From contig NZ_JAUHHF010000002.1 of the NCBI RefSeq assembly GCF_030410395.1, positions 62,001 to 126,000 on the forward strand: DNA of 64,000 nt, given 5' to 3'. This document shows, in pieces, positions 46,858 through 56,265 of this stretch. The notes under the pieces were generated by a model, which was given only the letters and a program-made list of their open reading frames with translations, was not told the DNA's origin and did not search any database. The stretch's first letter is position 1, and each line of letters starts with the position of its first letter. The DNA comes from Zwartia panacis. GTDB lineage: Bacteria; Pseudomonadota; Gammaproteobacteria; Burkholderiales; Burkholderiaceae_B. Position numbers and translations under genes: made by a program.

Positions 46858-47757
46858 ATGACTTCCCAGACCCCTTCTCAAGCACAAACCACCCGCTTTG
46901 ACGGTACCGAGCGCTATGTGGCCACAGACGATCTGAAACTGGCCGTCAATGCCGCACTCACTCTGCAACGCCCCTTGCTCATCAAGGGCGAGCCGGGAAC
47001 TGGCAAAACCATGCTGGCCGAAGAAGTCGCCCAGGCACTTGGACGCCCTCTCCTGCAGTGGCATATCAAGTCCACCACCAAAGCTCACCAGGGCCTCTAC
47101 GAGTACGACGCCGTCTCAAGGTTGCGGGATTCGCAGCTGGGCGATGAAAAAGTCAAAGACATCCGAAACTACATCATGCAAGGTGTCCTGTGGCAGGCGT
47201 TCGAATCACCCGAACCTGTCGTGCTCCTGATTGATGAGATCGACAAGGCTGACATCGAGTTTCCGAATGATTTGCTACGCGAACTCGACCAGATGGAGTT
47301 TCACGTTTACGAGACACGCTCGACGATCAAGGCACGCCATCGTCCTCTTGTGATCATCACATCGAACAACGAAAAAGACCTCCCCGATGCCTTCCTGCGT
47401 CGCTGCTTTTTCCATTACATCCGGTTCCCCGATCGCGACACCCTGCGCAGCATTGTCGAGGTGCATTTCGCCAATCTGCATGCCGACGTCCTGCGCGCAG
47501 CACTCGATACTTTTTTCGCCCTGCGCGAAGCGCCTGGTCTGAAAAAGAAACCATCCACCTCTGAGTTTCTCGACTGGTTGCGCCTGTTGATTGCCGAAGA
47601 TGCGACCGCCGAGCAAATTGATGCCCACGCAGCCACTTCAATCCCGATGCTGGCCGGTGCGCTACTGAAGAACGAGCAAGATCTGCAGCTGCTGGAACGC
47701 CTTGCCGCAGTGACGCGCTCCACCCGCCGTCCTCCAGGATCCCCCAATGGCGCCTAA
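46858..47757 (+). CDS. MoxR-family AAA ATPase
   Basis: A 299-residue AAA+ ATPase of the MoxR group. Walker A is GEPGTGKT (44-51), Walker B is VVLLIDEIDKAD, and the sensor region has ITSNNEKDLPDAFLRRC. MoxR ATPases act as chaperones with VWA-domain partners to mature enzymes or complexes. The expected VWA partner is encoded two genes downstream, but an acetyltransferase gene lies between them, overlapping this gene by 11 nt. Confidence 0.94.
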   Translation: MTSQTPSQAQTTRFDGTERYVATDDLKLAVNAALTLQRPLLIKGEPGTGKTMLAEEVAQALGRPLLQWHIKSTTKAHQGLYEYDAVSRLRDSQLGDEKVKDIRNYIMQGVLWQAFESPEPVVLLIDEIDKADIEFPNDLLRELDQMEFHVYETRSTIKARHRPLVIITSNNEKDLPDAFLRRCFFHYIRFPDRDTLRSIVEVHFANLHADVLRAALDTFFALREAPGLKKKPSTSEFLDWLRLLIAEDATAEQIDAHAATSIPMLAGALLKNEQDLQLLERLAAVTRSTRRPPGSPNGA

Positions 47758-48364
47758 TCAAGGTTTTTTACACCCCCCAAAACCCTGCACGCTGTCAGGG
47801 CATGGCGTGCGCCTGGAGCCTTTATCACTGAGCCACGCCGAGGCACTGACCCGCGCAGCCCGTGATGGAGAGCTCTGGAATTTGCGCGTCACCTCTGTGC
47901 CAGAACCTGACCAGACCGCAAATTACATTCAAGCGGCACTCGATGGGTATCAGGCCGGACACATGTTGCCTTTTGTTGTGATTCACGCGGGCACTGGGCA
48001 AATCATCGGCTCCACCCGTTATCACGACATCATTACCTCGGTCGCGCGGCTTGAGATTGGTTACACGTGGTATGCCAAAAGCCACCAACGCAGCCATGTC
48101 AACACCGCCTGCAAGCTTCTTCTCATGGAACACGCGTTTGATACGCTCGGCGCAGCGGTCGTGGGCTGGAGGACAGACAACTACAACTTCGCCTCGCAAC
48201 GCGCCATTGAGCGACTGGGCGCCAAGCGGGATGGTATCTTGCGCCATCATGCGCTGCGACGGGACGGCACGGTCAGAGATACCGTGATGTACAGCGTGAT
48301 CGCGGGCGAATGGCCCGAAGTGCGGGAGCACTTGAACTATCAACTCAAACGCCATGCTTGTTGA
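47747..48364 (+). CDS. GNAT acetyltransferase (RimJ/RimL-like)
   Basis: A 205-residue GNAT N-acetyltransferase. RLEPLSLSHAEALTRA at the start, the central IIGSTRYHDI and EIGYTWYAKSHQRSHVNTACKLLLMEHAF (motif A) and NFASQRAIERLGAKRDGIL match the RimJ/RimL branch that acetylates protein N-termini or small amines. It overlaps the MoxR gene and the VWA gene by 11 nt each, so it is locked into their operon. Its target is unknown; the context suggests the MoxR/VWA substrate or an unrelated passenger role. Confidence 0.9.
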   Translation: MAPNQGFLHPPKPCTLSGHGVRLEPLSLSHAEALTRAARDGELWNLRVTSVPEPDQTANYIQAALDGYQAGHMLPFVVIHAGTGQIIGSTRYHDIITSVARLEIGYTWYAKSHQRSHVNTACKLLLMEHAFDTLGAAVVGWRTDNYNFASQRAIERLGAKRDGILRHHALRRDGTVRDTVMYSVIAGEWPEVREHLNYQLKRHAC

Positions 48365-49523
48365 CTTCTTCTATCACCTGCGCTCGCAAAAACTCCTGGT
48401 CTCCGTCAAGGAGTATCTGACATTGCTCGAGGCGCTGTCGAGTCCGATCATGCCACCCACGCTTGAGGATTTTTACTACCTCGCGCGCACCACACTGGTC
48501 AAAGACGAGACGCTATTCGACCGCTTTGACAGGGCTTTTGCCAGCTACTACCGCAGCCTTGAACAAAAGCTTCCCCCGGGCAAAAAAATCCCACTCGACT
48601 GGCTGGTAGCTGAGCTTGAAAAGCGCCTCACCCCGGAGCAAAAAGCCGAGTTGGAAAAGCACGGCTGGGACAAGCTCATGGAGATGTTCAAAGAACGACT
48701 CGAGGAGCAAAAAGGTCGCCACCAGGGGGGGAACAAATGGATCGGCACAGGCGGCACCTCCCCATTCGGCAATAGCGGCGCACACCCGGAAGGCATCCGT
48801 GTGGGTGGCTCGGGAGGCAACCGTTCTGCGGTTAAAGTCTGGGATGAGCGTAATTTCAAGGATTACGACGACTCGATCGAACTTGGCACACGCAACTTTA
48901 AAGTGGCTCTGCGCCGGCTCAGACGATTCGCGCGCGAAGGCTCAGATCTGGAACTCGATCTGGGCGACACGATCAGCAGCACGGCGCGCAATGCCGGTTA
49001 CCTCGATATCAAAATGGTGCCCGAACGCCACAACAACGTCAAAGTCCTGATGTTGCTGGATGTTGGTGGCAGCATGGATGACCACATTTCGCGCGTCGAG
49101 GAGTTGTTTTCGGCAGCCAGCAGCGAATTCAGGAATCTCGAGGTTTACTATTTCCATAACTGCCCCTACGAACATCTCTGGAAATCAAATCGACGTCGAC
49201 AGATGGAGCGCTTTGAGACGTGGGATGTCCTACGTAAATTCAACACTGACTGGCGACTGATTTTTGTGGGAGACGCCACCATGAGTCCCTACGAAATCCT
49301 GCAACCCGGCGGCTCTGTCGAGCATTACAACAAGGAACCCGGTGCGGAATGGCTGCAGCGCATGGTCAATGCCTGGCCCAAAGCCGTATGGCTCAATCCG
49401 GAACCACAGGCCTCCTGGCAATACCGTCAATCAATATCCATCATCCGCAATATTGTCCAGAACAAAATGTTCCCAGTGACCGTTGCCGGCATTGAACAGG
49501 CCATGCGTTTGCTTTCCAAGTAG
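48354..49523 (+). CDS. VWA-domain protein (CoxE-like)
   Basis: A 389-residue VWA protein of the CoxE/COG3552 type that works with MoxR ATPases. The N-terminal ~120 residues are helical and charged; a Gly-rich linker follows (~123-157). The metal site is LLDVGGSMDDH (236-240 DVGGS), which replaces the standard DxSxS by DxGGS, a common variant of this group. It is translated from an ATG that overlaps the acetyltransferase gene. It probably binds the client protein through its metal site. Confidence 0.9.
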   Translation: MLVDFFYHLRSQKLLVSVKEYLTLLEALSSPIMPPTLEDFYYLARTTLVKDETLFDRFDRAFASYYRSLEQKLPPGKKIPLDWLVAELEKRLTPEQKAELEKHGWDKLMEMFKERLEEQKGRHQGGNKWIGTGGTSPFGNSGAHPEGIRVGGSGGNRSAVKVWDERNFKDYDDSIELGTRNFKVALRRLRRFAREGSDLELDLGDTISSTARNAGYLDIKMVPERHNNVKVLMLLDVGGSMDDHISRVEELFSAASSEFRNLEVYYFHNCPYEHLWKSNRRRQMERFETWDVLRKFNTDWRLIFVGDATMSPYEILQPGGSVEHYNKEPGAEWLQRMVNAWPKAVWLNPEPQASWQYRQSISIIRNIVQNKMFPVTVAGIEQAMRLLSK

Positions 49524-49535
49524 CTTGTCAAAAGT

Positions 49536-49569
49536 GAACCATTTCGGGCGTCCGCGCTCCAAATGGTTC
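49536..49569. other. Inverted repeat between the VWA and M16 genes
   Basis: Perfect 9-bp arms GAACCATTT (49536-49544) and AAATGGTTC (49561-49569) with a 16-nt loop, followed by a T-rich GTTGTTTCTTT. This may end the moxR transcript with modest efficiency or be a regulator site. It covers the upstream ATG of the M16 frame, which supports the start at 49593. Confidence 0.5.
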
Positions 49570-49592
49570 GTTGTTTCTTTCAGGACTCTCAA

Positions 49593-52343
49593 ATGTCGCT
49601 GTTCACTGATGCCCTGAAGCGCGCCTTTCTAGGTGTCGCATTCGCCTTTATTGGAAGTCAATCAATGGCCTCTGCCATTCCAGCAGGTATCACCCAAGTC
49701 ACGAGCGTCGAAGGCATCACCGAGTACCGACTCGACGCCAATGGCCTGCGCATTTTGCTCGCGCCCGATGAATCCAAGCCAACCACCACCGTCAATATGA
49801 CCTACCTGGTGGGCTCTCGCCACGAGAATTATGGTGAAACGGGAATGGCTCACCTGCTCGAGCACATGCTGTTTAAGGGTACGCCCACGATGCCCAATGC
49901 CCTGGGTGAGTTCTCCAAACGCGGACTCCAGGCCAATGGTACGACATCGGTCGACCGCACCAACTACTATGCGAGTTTCGCTGCTAATCCAGACACACTG
50001 GCCTGGTATCTGAACTGGCAAGCCGATGCCATGATCAACGCCACCATCAAGCGCGAAGATCTCGATACTGAAATGACCGTTGTGCGTAACGAGATGGAGA
50101 GCGGCGAGAACAATCCTTTCCGCATCTTGTGGCAGAAAATGCTCAGCATCGCCTATGAGTGGCATAACTACGGAAAAACTCCGATTGGTGCGCGCTCCGA
50201 TGTGGAAAACGTGGATATCGCGCAGCTTCGGGCATTTTATAAAACCTATTATCAGCCCGATAACGCGGTCCTGATCGTGACGGGCAAGTTTGACACGTCC
50301 ACCGTCCTAGCCGATGTGATGAAGTCATTCGGTAAAATCCCTCGCCCCACACGCACCCTCCCACCCGAATACACCGTAGATCCTGTTCAGGACGGCGAAC
50401 GCAGTGTCATTCTGCGACGCGTCGGTGGCGCGCCTTTGGTCGCCGCGATGTATCACGTGCCCTCCGCCGCCCACAAAGACTTTGCGGCGATCGATCTGGC
50501 CAGCATGATTCTTTCGGACACGCCATCCGGGCGTCTTTACAAAGCCATGGTTCCTTCCAAGCAAGCCGCAAGCGTGTTTGGTTTCACAATGGACCGCACC
50601 GCACCTGGTACCGTGATGTTCGGCGCAAGCTTGCAGCCCGGAATGGATCAGGCAGAATCGCTCAAGACGTTGACGAGCACGCTCGAGTCCATTTCCAAAC
50701 ATCCTTTTACTCAAGAAGAATTGGATCGAGTACGCAATCAGTGGCTCAAATCCTGGGACCAAATGTTCAGCGACGCCCAGAAAGTCAGTTCTGGTCTGTC
50801 TGAAGCAGTCGCAGTGGGCGACTGGCGCCTTTGGTTTCTGGCACGAGACCGTATTCGCGCGGTGACGCTCGCTCAGGTGCAACAAGCCGCTGATCAGTAC
50901 CTGACCCAATCGAATCGGACTGAGGGCCAATATATTCCGACTGAAAAGCCGGTGCGCGCACCCGCTTTCAGCAAGCCTGATCTCGCCGCCGAGCTGAAAG
51001 ATTACGTAGGAGACACTCAGCTCAAGCAGGCAGAAGCTTTTGATCCGGATCCGAAAAACATCGATCAACGTACACAACGTAAAACGGTCAAGCTTTCAAA
51101 TGGCACGCTCAAACTGGCTCTGCTGCCTAAAGAGTCGAGAGGAGAACGCGTGCAGACTGTGATCCAGTTGCAGTTTGGTGATGTGGATTCACTCAAAGGT
51201 CAACGTATCGCCTCAATTGCAACACCTGATTTGCTCTTGAGCGGTACGGAAAAACTGACACGCCAACAAATCAAAGATCAAATTGACGCGCTGGGTGGTC
51301 AAGTCGGCATCTCCGGATCTGGCGGTTCTGTCAACATCAGCTTATCCACGACTCGCGCCAATATCGACTCTCTGGTGAAGCTCGTCCTGGACGTCGTGCG
51401 TCAGGCAAATTTTCCACAAACAGAAGTGGATGAGTACAAAGGCAAGTTGCTGACCTCGATTAAAAGTTCAATGACCGAACCCACGGCGATTGCCTCGCGC
51501 ATGCTTGCCCGCCACGACAACCCGTGGCCCAGGGACGATATCCGATATCAACCGAGTTTCGAGGAATCGATCGAGGCTGTGTCAGAACTCAAACGCGAGA
51601 CTCTTTTGGCATTTCACAAAAAGTTCTATGGCGCCAATCAAATCATGACTGCCGCAGTCGGCAGCTTCGATCCGGTCAGCCTGGAAAAGACGCTCAAACA
51701 ATCGCTTGATCAATGGACCGAGGGTGTCGCCTACAAACGCATTCCCAATCCTTACCGTGACATCAAGCCTGCGCAAATGCAAGCACTGACACCGGATAAA
51801 GCCAATGCGTTTTATACAGCAGCCATGCCTCTGAAAATGCAGGATACCGATCCAGACTATGCTGCGCTTTCACTCGCGAACTTTTTACTGGGTACCTCAG
51901 AGACTTCCAGACTGTGGATGCGTGTGCGCGAAAAAGAAGGGCTGTCCTACAACGTCCGGACACGACTGAACGTATCGGCTTTTGAGCCCAGCGGCTCCTG
52001 GGGCGTGTATGCGATCTTTTCACCTGAAAATCGCAGCAAAGTCGAAGCTGCCATTCGCGAGGAGTTTGAGCGCGTGCTGAAGGAAGGCTTTGGTGAGGCC
52101 GAAGTGCAAGATGGCATCAAAGCGCTACTCAACTATCGCAAGCTCGCACGGGCTCAGGATAGCGGTCTGTCAGGCGCATGGATCAACTATCTCGATACCG
52201 GCCGCACATTTGCCTGGGCCGCGGAGCTTGATCACAAAATGTCCAAGCTGACTGCAGACCAGGTCAATGCGGTGGTTCGCAAATACCTCAAACCCGCAGA
52301 GTTCAGCAGTGTGGCTGCGGGAGATTTCGAGAAGAAAAAGTAA
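49593..52343 (+). CDS. M16-family zinc protease, two-domain, exported
   Basis: A 916-residue metalloprotease of the pitrilysin/M16 family, from the ATG at 49593, which starts a signal peptide ending in SMASA. The first half is active: inverted zinc motif HLLEH (87-91) and downstream ETEMTVVRNEMESGENNP with the third ligand. The second half (from ~475) is the usual inactive M16 partner domain, with YNVRTRLNVSAFEPSGSWGVY near the end. It is probably periplasmic and degrades peptides. It converges with dnaJ without a single spare base between stop codons. Confidence 0.93.
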   Translation: MSLFTDALKRAFLGVAFAFIGSQSMASAIPAGITQVTSVEGITEYRLDANGLRILLAPDESKPTTTVNMTYLVGSRHENYGETGMAHLLEHMLFKGTPTMPNALGEFSKRGLQANGTTSVDRTNYYASFAANPDTLAWYLNWQADAMINATIKREDLDTEMTVVRNEMESGENNPFRILWQKMLSIAYEWHNYGKTPIGARSDVENVDIAQLRAFYKTYYQPDNAVLIVTGKFDTSTVLADVMKSFGKIPRPTRTLPPEYTVDPVQDGERSVILRRVGGAPLVAAMYHVPSAAHKDFAAIDLASMILSDTPSGRLYKAMVPSKQAASVFGFTMDRTAPGTVMFGASLQPGMDQAESLKTLTSTLESISKHPFTQEELDRVRNQWLKSWDQMFSDAQKVSSGLSEAVAVGDWRLWFLARDRIRAVTLAQVQQAADQYLTQSNRTEGQYIPTEKPVRAPAFSKPDLAAELKDYVGDTQLKQAEAFDPDPKNIDQRTQRKTVKLSNGTLKLALLPKESRGERVQTVIQLQFGDVDSLKGQRIASIATPDLLLSGTEKLTRQQIKDQIDALGGQVGISGSGGSVNISLSTTRANIDSLVKLVLDVVRQANFPQTEVDEYKGKLLTSIKSSMTEPTAIASRMLARHDNPWPRDDIRYQPSFEESIEAVSELKRETLLAFHKKFYGANQIMTAAVGSFDPVSLEKTLKQSLDQWTEGVAYKRIPNPYRDIKPAQMQALTPDKANAFYTAAMPLKMQDTDPDYAALSLANFLLGTSETSRLWMRVREKEGLSYNVRTRLNVSAFEPSGSWGVYAIFSPENRSKVEAAIREEFERVLKEGFGEAEVQDGIKALLNYRKLARAQDSGLSGAWINYLDTGRTFAWAAELDHKMSKLTADQVNAVVRKYLKPAEFSSVAAGDFEKKK

Positions 52344-53468
52344 TCATGAGAAAAAGTCCTTGACGCGATCCGTCCAGGACTTGCTCTGAGGAGAATGACG
52401 TTCACCACCCTCGCCCAGCGAAGCCTCGAACTGGCGCAGGATTGATTTCTGCTCATCCGTCAGCTTGACGGGTGTTTCCACCACGACGTGGCAATACAAG
52501 TCTCCTGGGTATGCGCCTCGTACACCCTTGATACCTTTGCCACGCAGTCTGAATGTTTTACCCGACTGTGTGCCTTCGGGAATGGTGATCTCGGCTTTGC
52601 CATTCAAGGTTGGCACCTGAATATCGCCGCCAAGCGCAGCGGTCGTAAACGGAATGGTGAGCTCGCAATGCAAGTCATCATTTTCACGCTGGAAGATCTT
52701 GTGCTCCTTGATGTGGATTTCCACAAACAAGTCGCCCGGGGGGCCGCCATTGATGCCGGGCTCGCCATTACCCGAGGAACGGATACGCATCCCGTCATCG
52801 ATTCCCGCAGGTATCTTGACTTGCAAAGTCTTGTTGCGGCGTGTGCGTCCGACGCCATCGCAAGACACACAAGGATCAGTGATTTCTTTGCCGCTGCCGT
52901 GACACGTCGGACATGTCTGCTGCACGCTGAAGAAACCCTGTTGCATGCGGACCGCACCCGAGCCACCGCAAGTGCGGCAAGTTTTGGGCGTTGTCCCTGG
53001 CTTGGCGCCACTGCCTTTGCAGACCTCGCAATTCTCCCAGCTCGGTACGCGAATTTCAGTATCGAAACCGTTAGCCGCCTGTTCAAGGGTGATTTCCATC
53101 GCGTATTTGAGGTCAGCGCCACGATAAACCTGAGGTCCACCGCCGCCACCACGACGACCACCCCCGAAGATTTCACCGAAAATATCGCCGAAGGCATCGC
53201 CAAAACCAGCACCACCCGCGCCACCCATTCCGGCCGCGTTGGGATCGACACCGGCGTGCCCATAGCGATCGTAGGCAGCACGCTTGCTGTCATCAGACAA
53301 AATCTCATAAGCCTCTTTGGCTTGTTTGAATTTCTCTTCGGCTTCTTTGCTGTCCGGATTGCGATCCGGATGGTATTTCATCGCCAACTTTCGGTAGGCT
53401 TTTTTAATCTCATCATCCGAGGCATTTTTAGCAACGCCAAGGATTTCGTAAAAATCACGTTTTGCCAT
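52344..53468 (-). CDS. dnaJ: Chaperone protein DnaJ
   Basis: The 374-residue Hsp40 co-chaperone that stimulates DnaK. The J domain has YHPDRN with HPD at residue 33, a Gly/Phe-rich region follows (~75-110), and four zinc-finger repeats are clear: [32 protein letters not shown]. The C-terminal substrate domain is complete. It lies 101 nt downstream of dnaK, with a strong hairpin between them. Its last codons appear to encode its own terminator. Confidence 0.97.
   Translation of the reverse strand: MAKRDFYEILGVAKNASDDEIKKAYRKLAMKYHPDRNPDSKEAEEKFKQAKEAYEILSDDSKRAAYDRYGHAGVDPNAAGMGGAGGAGFGDAFGDIFGEIFGGGRRGGGGGPQVYRGADLKYAMEITLEQAANGFDTEIRVPSWENCEVCKGSGAKPGTTPKTCRTCGGSGAVRMQQGFFSVQQTCPTCHGSGKEITDPCVSCDGVGRTRRNKTLQVKIPAGIDDGMRIRSSGNGEPGINGGPPGDLFVEIHIKEHKIFQRENDDLHCELTIPFTTAALGGDIQVPTLNGKAEITIPEGTQSGKTFRLRGKGIKGVRGAYPGDLYCHVVVETPVKLTDEQKSILRQFEASLGEGGERHSPQSKSWTDRVKDFFS
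52351..52382 (-). terminator. Probable dnaJ terminator inside the end of dnaJ
   Basis: On the minus strand, AAGTCCT, a GACG/CGTC inner stem and AGGACTT form a hairpin followed at once by TTTTTC, ending three codons before the dnaJ stop. The sequence therefore codes for the C-terminal residues and also looks like an intrinsic terminator. The neighbouring M16 gene leaves no space for one elsewhere. Confidence 0.55.
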
Positions 53469-53507
53469 GATCTCAGGCTCTTTAAGTCAAACAGAAGGAA
53501 CTAAGGC

Positions 53508-53546
53508 AAAAAAATGCGCCCGGGTTGCTCTGAAAGAGTCCCGGGC
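53508..53546 (-). terminator. Strong intrinsic terminator/attenuator between dnaK and dnaJ
   Basis: GCCCGGG (53540-53546 on the minus strand) and CCCGGGC (53518-53524) enclose an inner CTCT/AGAG stem, and a run of seven T follows (53508-53514). It begins 24 nt past the dnaK stop codon. It should end most transcripts after dnaK and let some read through to dnaJ. Confidence 0.88.
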
Positions 53547-53569
53547 GAATCGCTTTGAAGGCTAGGCGA

Positions 53570-55507
53570 TCACTTCTGATCGCGCTTGACTTCTTTGAAC
53601 TCAGCGTCGACGACGTTGTCATCGGCTGGCTTGGCACCAGCTTCTGAACCTGCGCCGCCTTGCGCTGCAGCCTGAGCGGCCTGGGCATCGGCATACATCT
53701 TCTCACCAAGCTTTTGCGAGGCAGTCGAAAGTGCTTCAACCTTGGCATCGATGGCTGCTTTATCGGCACCGCTCTTGAGCACTTCTTCAACCTCGGTAAT
53801 CGCAGCTTCGATGGCGGTTTTTTCAGCCGCATCGAGCTTGTCACCATACTCGGTCAAGGACTTGCGGGTGGCATGAACCAAAGCGTCCGCGCCATTTCGA
53901 GCAATCGCCAACTCAGCCATGCGGTGATCTTCCTCGGCATTCGCCTCGGCATCCTTCACCATACGCTGGATCTCTTCTTCGGTCAGACCAGAGTTTGCCT
54001 TGATCGTGATCTTGTTTTCCTTGCCTGTGCCCTTGTCCTTGGCGGACACATGCACGATACCGTTCGCGTCGATATCGAAGGTCACTTCGATCTGGGGTGT
54101 GCCACGTGGTGCTGGTGGAATACCCTCAAGATTGAACTCACCCAGCGTCTTGTTACCGGCGGCAATTTCACGCTCGCCCTGAAACACTTTGATGGTCACG
54201 GCCGGCTGATTGTCATCGGCCGTCGAGAACACCTGCGAGTGGCGTGTCGGGATGGTCGTGTTCTTGGTGATCATCTTGGTCATCACGCCACCGAGCGTTT
54301 CAATACCAAGCGACAAAGGTGTCACGTCCAACAACAACACGTCTTTACGATCGCCAGACAAAACCGAACCCTGAATCGCGGCACCTGCAGCCACAGCTTC
54401 GTCCGGGTTCACGTCTTTACGCGGATCACGACCAAAGAACTCTTTGACCTTCTCCTGAACCTTGGGCATGCGGGTCATACCGCCCACCAGAATCACGTCG
54501 TCGATGTCGCTGACCTTGACGCCTGCGTCCTTGATCGCGATGCGGCAAGGTTCGATCGTACGGGCGATCAGTTCCTCGACCAGCGACTCAAGCTTGGCAC
54601 GTGTCATTTTCAGGTTCAAGTGCTTGGGACCTGAGGCATCCGCTGTGATGTAAGGCAGATTGATTTCAGTCTGCTGGCTGGAGGACAACTCGATCTTGGC
54701 CTTTTCAGCGGCTTCTTTCAGGCGCTGCAGCGCAAGGACATCCTTGGACAGGTCCACGCCCTGCTCTTTCTTGAACTCGGCGATCACATATTCGATGATG
54801 CGTTGGTCGAAGTCTTCGCCACCAAGGAAGGTATCGCCGTTGGTGGACAATACTTCGAACTGCTTCTCGCCATCGACATCCGCAATTTCGATAATCGAAA
54901 TATCGAACGTACCACCGCCCAGGTCGAACACCGCGATCTTGCGATCGCCCTTTTCCATCTTGTCCATACCAAAAGCCAATGCGGCAGCGGTCGGCTCGTT
55001 GATGATGCGTTTGACATCCAGACCCGCGATACGACCAGCGTCTTTGGTTGCCTGACGCTGGCTGTCGTTAAAGTAGGCAGGAACCGTGATCACAGCCTCA
55101 GTGACCTCTTCGCCGAGGAAGTCTTCCGCTGTCTTTTTCATTTTGCGCAATACATCGGCTGCGACCTGCGAAGGCGCGAGCTTTTTGTTCTGTGCCTCAA
55201 CCCATGCATCACCATTGTCAGCCTTGACGATTTTGTAAGGCATCAGGTGGATGTCTTTTTGCACAGCATCTTCAGTGAACTTGCGACCAATCAGACGCTT
55301 CACGGCGTAAAGCGTATTTTTGGGGTTAGTGACTGCCTGTCGTTTAGCAGGCGCGCCAACCAGCGTCTCGCCGTCTTCCATATAGGCGACGATCGAAGGA
55401 GTGGTGCGGGCGCCTTCGGCGTTTTCCAGGATTTTGACCTGACCGCCATCCATGACGGCCACGCAGCTGTTGGTGGTGCCAAGGTCGATACCGATAATCT
55501 TGCTCAT
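53570..55507 (-). CDS. dnaK: Chaperone protein DnaK
   Basis: The 645-residue Hsp70 chaperone. The ATPase domain opens with [20 protein letters not shown], contains [11 protein letters not shown] and [11 protein letters not shown], and the linker is [14 protein letters not shown]. The peptide-binding domain and helical lid follow, with the acidic tail ending [12 protein letters not shown]. It is preceded by a sigma-32-type promoter at 55563-55588 and by grpE. Confidence 0.98.
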   Translation of the reverse strand: MSKIIGIDLGTTNSCVAVMDGGQVKILENAEGARTTPSIVAYMEDGETLVGAPAKRQAVTNPKNTLYAVKRLIGRKFTEDAVQKDIHLMPYKIVKADNGDAWVEAQNKKLAPSQVAADVLRKMKKTAEDFLGEEVTEAVITVPAYFNDSQRQATKDAGRIAGLDVKRIINEPTAAALAFGMDKMEKGDRKIAVFDLGGGTFDISIIEIADVDGEKQFEVLSTNGDTFLGGEDFDQRIIEYVIAEFKKEQGVDLSKDVLALQRLKEAAEKAKIELSSSQQTEINLPYITADASGPKHLNLKMTRAKLESLVEELIARTIEPCRIAIKDAGVKVSDIDDVILVGGMTRMPKVQEKVKEFFGRDPRKDVNPDEAVAAGAAIQGSVLSGDRKDVLLLDVTPLSLGIETLGGVMTKMITKNTTIPTRHSQVFSTADDNQPAVTIKVFQGEREIAAGNKTLGEFNLEGIPPAPRGTPQIEVTFDIDANGIVHVSAKDKGTGKENKITIKANSGLTEEEIQRMVKDAEANAEEDHRMAELAIARNGADALVHATRKSLTEYGDKLDAAEKTAIEAAITEVEEVLKSGADKAAIDAKVEALSTASQKLGEKMYADAQAAQAAAQGGAGSEAGAKPADDNVVDAEFKEVKRDQK

Positions 55508-55562
55508 GGTGAAAGTACCTTTAAAGAATCAGAATTAGATGAAATGCTTGGTTGAGGAACAG

Positions 55563-55588
55563 ATGGGGCACAAATTGATGATTTCAAG
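55563..55588 (-). promoter_or_regulatory. Sigma-32 heat-shock promoter of dnaK
   Basis: On the minus strand CTTGAAA (55582-55588) and CCCCAT (55563-55568) are 13 nt apart, a near-perfect match to the RpoH consensus. It lies in the 108-nt grpE-dnaK gap, about 56 nt upstream of the dnaK start. Confidence 0.88.
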
Positions 55589-55615
55589 CCCAAACCACCT
55601 GTTTTCTTCCTGAAA

Positions 55616-56179
55616 TCAGGCCGCAACCGTAACTAAAGCAGGTCTGAGTACGCGGTCCGCGATGAGATAACCCTTTTGCAAGGTCGCCACCACCGTGTTG
55701 GCTTCTTGCTCGGCCGGAACCGTAGCGATCGCCTGATGGTGATGCGGGTCAAACTTAGTGCCCGGTGCTGGTGCGATTTCCTTAAGATGGTTGCGCTCAA
55801 AGCCGCTGACCAATTGCTTAAGGGTCATCTCGATACCCGCACGCATGTCCACTTGGGTTTGCTCGCCCTGGGACAACGCGGCCTCCAGACTATCCTTGAC
55901 CGGCACCATGCTCTCGGCGAAAGACTCGATTCCGAACTTGCGCGCCTTGGAAACCTCTTCCTGAGCGCGTCGTCGGACATTTTCCATTTCGGCGTGCGCA
56001 CGCAATACCTGGTCTTTGTGCTCGGCAACCTGAACAAGCGCTGCGGCCAACTCGGCCTCCAGTCGAGCGACAGGATCTTGATGTTCGACACCTTGGGTGG
56101 CTGAGGGATCGCCCGCAGGCTGTTGATCTTGAGGGGCTGTGTCGGGCTTAGAATCAGCCGAACCGTTTTGAGCCGTCAT
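55616..56179 (-). CDS. grpE: Nucleotide exchange factor GrpE
   Basis: A 187-residue nucleotide exchange factor for DnaK. An acidic, disordered start is followed by the long coiled-coil helix (about 40-90, [19 protein letters not shown]), the [16 protein letters not shown] segment, and the beta domain with [14 protein letters not shown] and [16 protein letters not shown]. It begins with ATG at 56179 preceded by GGAGAAG. A heat-shock promoter precedes it. Confidence 0.96.
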   Translation of the reverse strand: MTAQNGSADSKPDTAPQDQQPAGDPSATQGVEHQDPVARLEAELAAALVQVAEHKDQVLRAHAEMENVRRRAQEEVSKARKFGIESFAESMVPVKDSLEAALSQGEQTQVDMRAGIEMTLKQLVSGFERNHLKEIAPAPGTKFDPHHHQAIATVPAEQEANTVVATLQKGYLIADRVLRPALVTVAA

Positions 56180-56196
56180 TGTGAACTTCTCCAGAA

Positions 56197-56220
56197 AAGT
56201 GCTTCATTAGCTATGCACTT
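56197..56220. promoter_or_regulatory. Inverted repeat at the grpE start site
   Basis: Arms AAGTGC (56197-56202) and GCACTT (56215-56220) are separated by 12 nt. The right arm overlaps the -10 box of the heat-shock promoter, and the repeat would lie at the start of the transcript. It is not a CIRCE element (arm order differs), but could be an operator or a leader hairpin. Confidence 0.4.
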
Positions 56221-56244
56221 GGGGACAAAATCCCCACTTTCAAG
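56218..56244 (-). promoter_or_regulatory. Sigma-32 heat-shock promoter of grpE
   Basis: On the minus strand CTTGAAA (56238-56244) and CCCCAAG (56218-56224) are 13 nt apart. The spacing is the same as for the dnaK promoter. It sits in the 86-nt gap between hemH and grpE, so the chaperone genes can be induced without hrcA and hemH. Confidence 0.85.
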
Positions 56245-56265
56245 AGAAAACTGGAAAAATTTCAC

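Noticed and set aside
52488-53504. 338-codon plus-strand open frame opposite dnaJ
   Set aside because: It is the mirror of a clear dnaJ gene, its protein has no recognisable domain and arises from codon bias in the real frame.
53660-54634. 324-codon open frame opposite dnaK
   Set aside because: Antisense shadow of dnaK; composition is rich in His, Leu and Arg as expected from reverse-complement codons.
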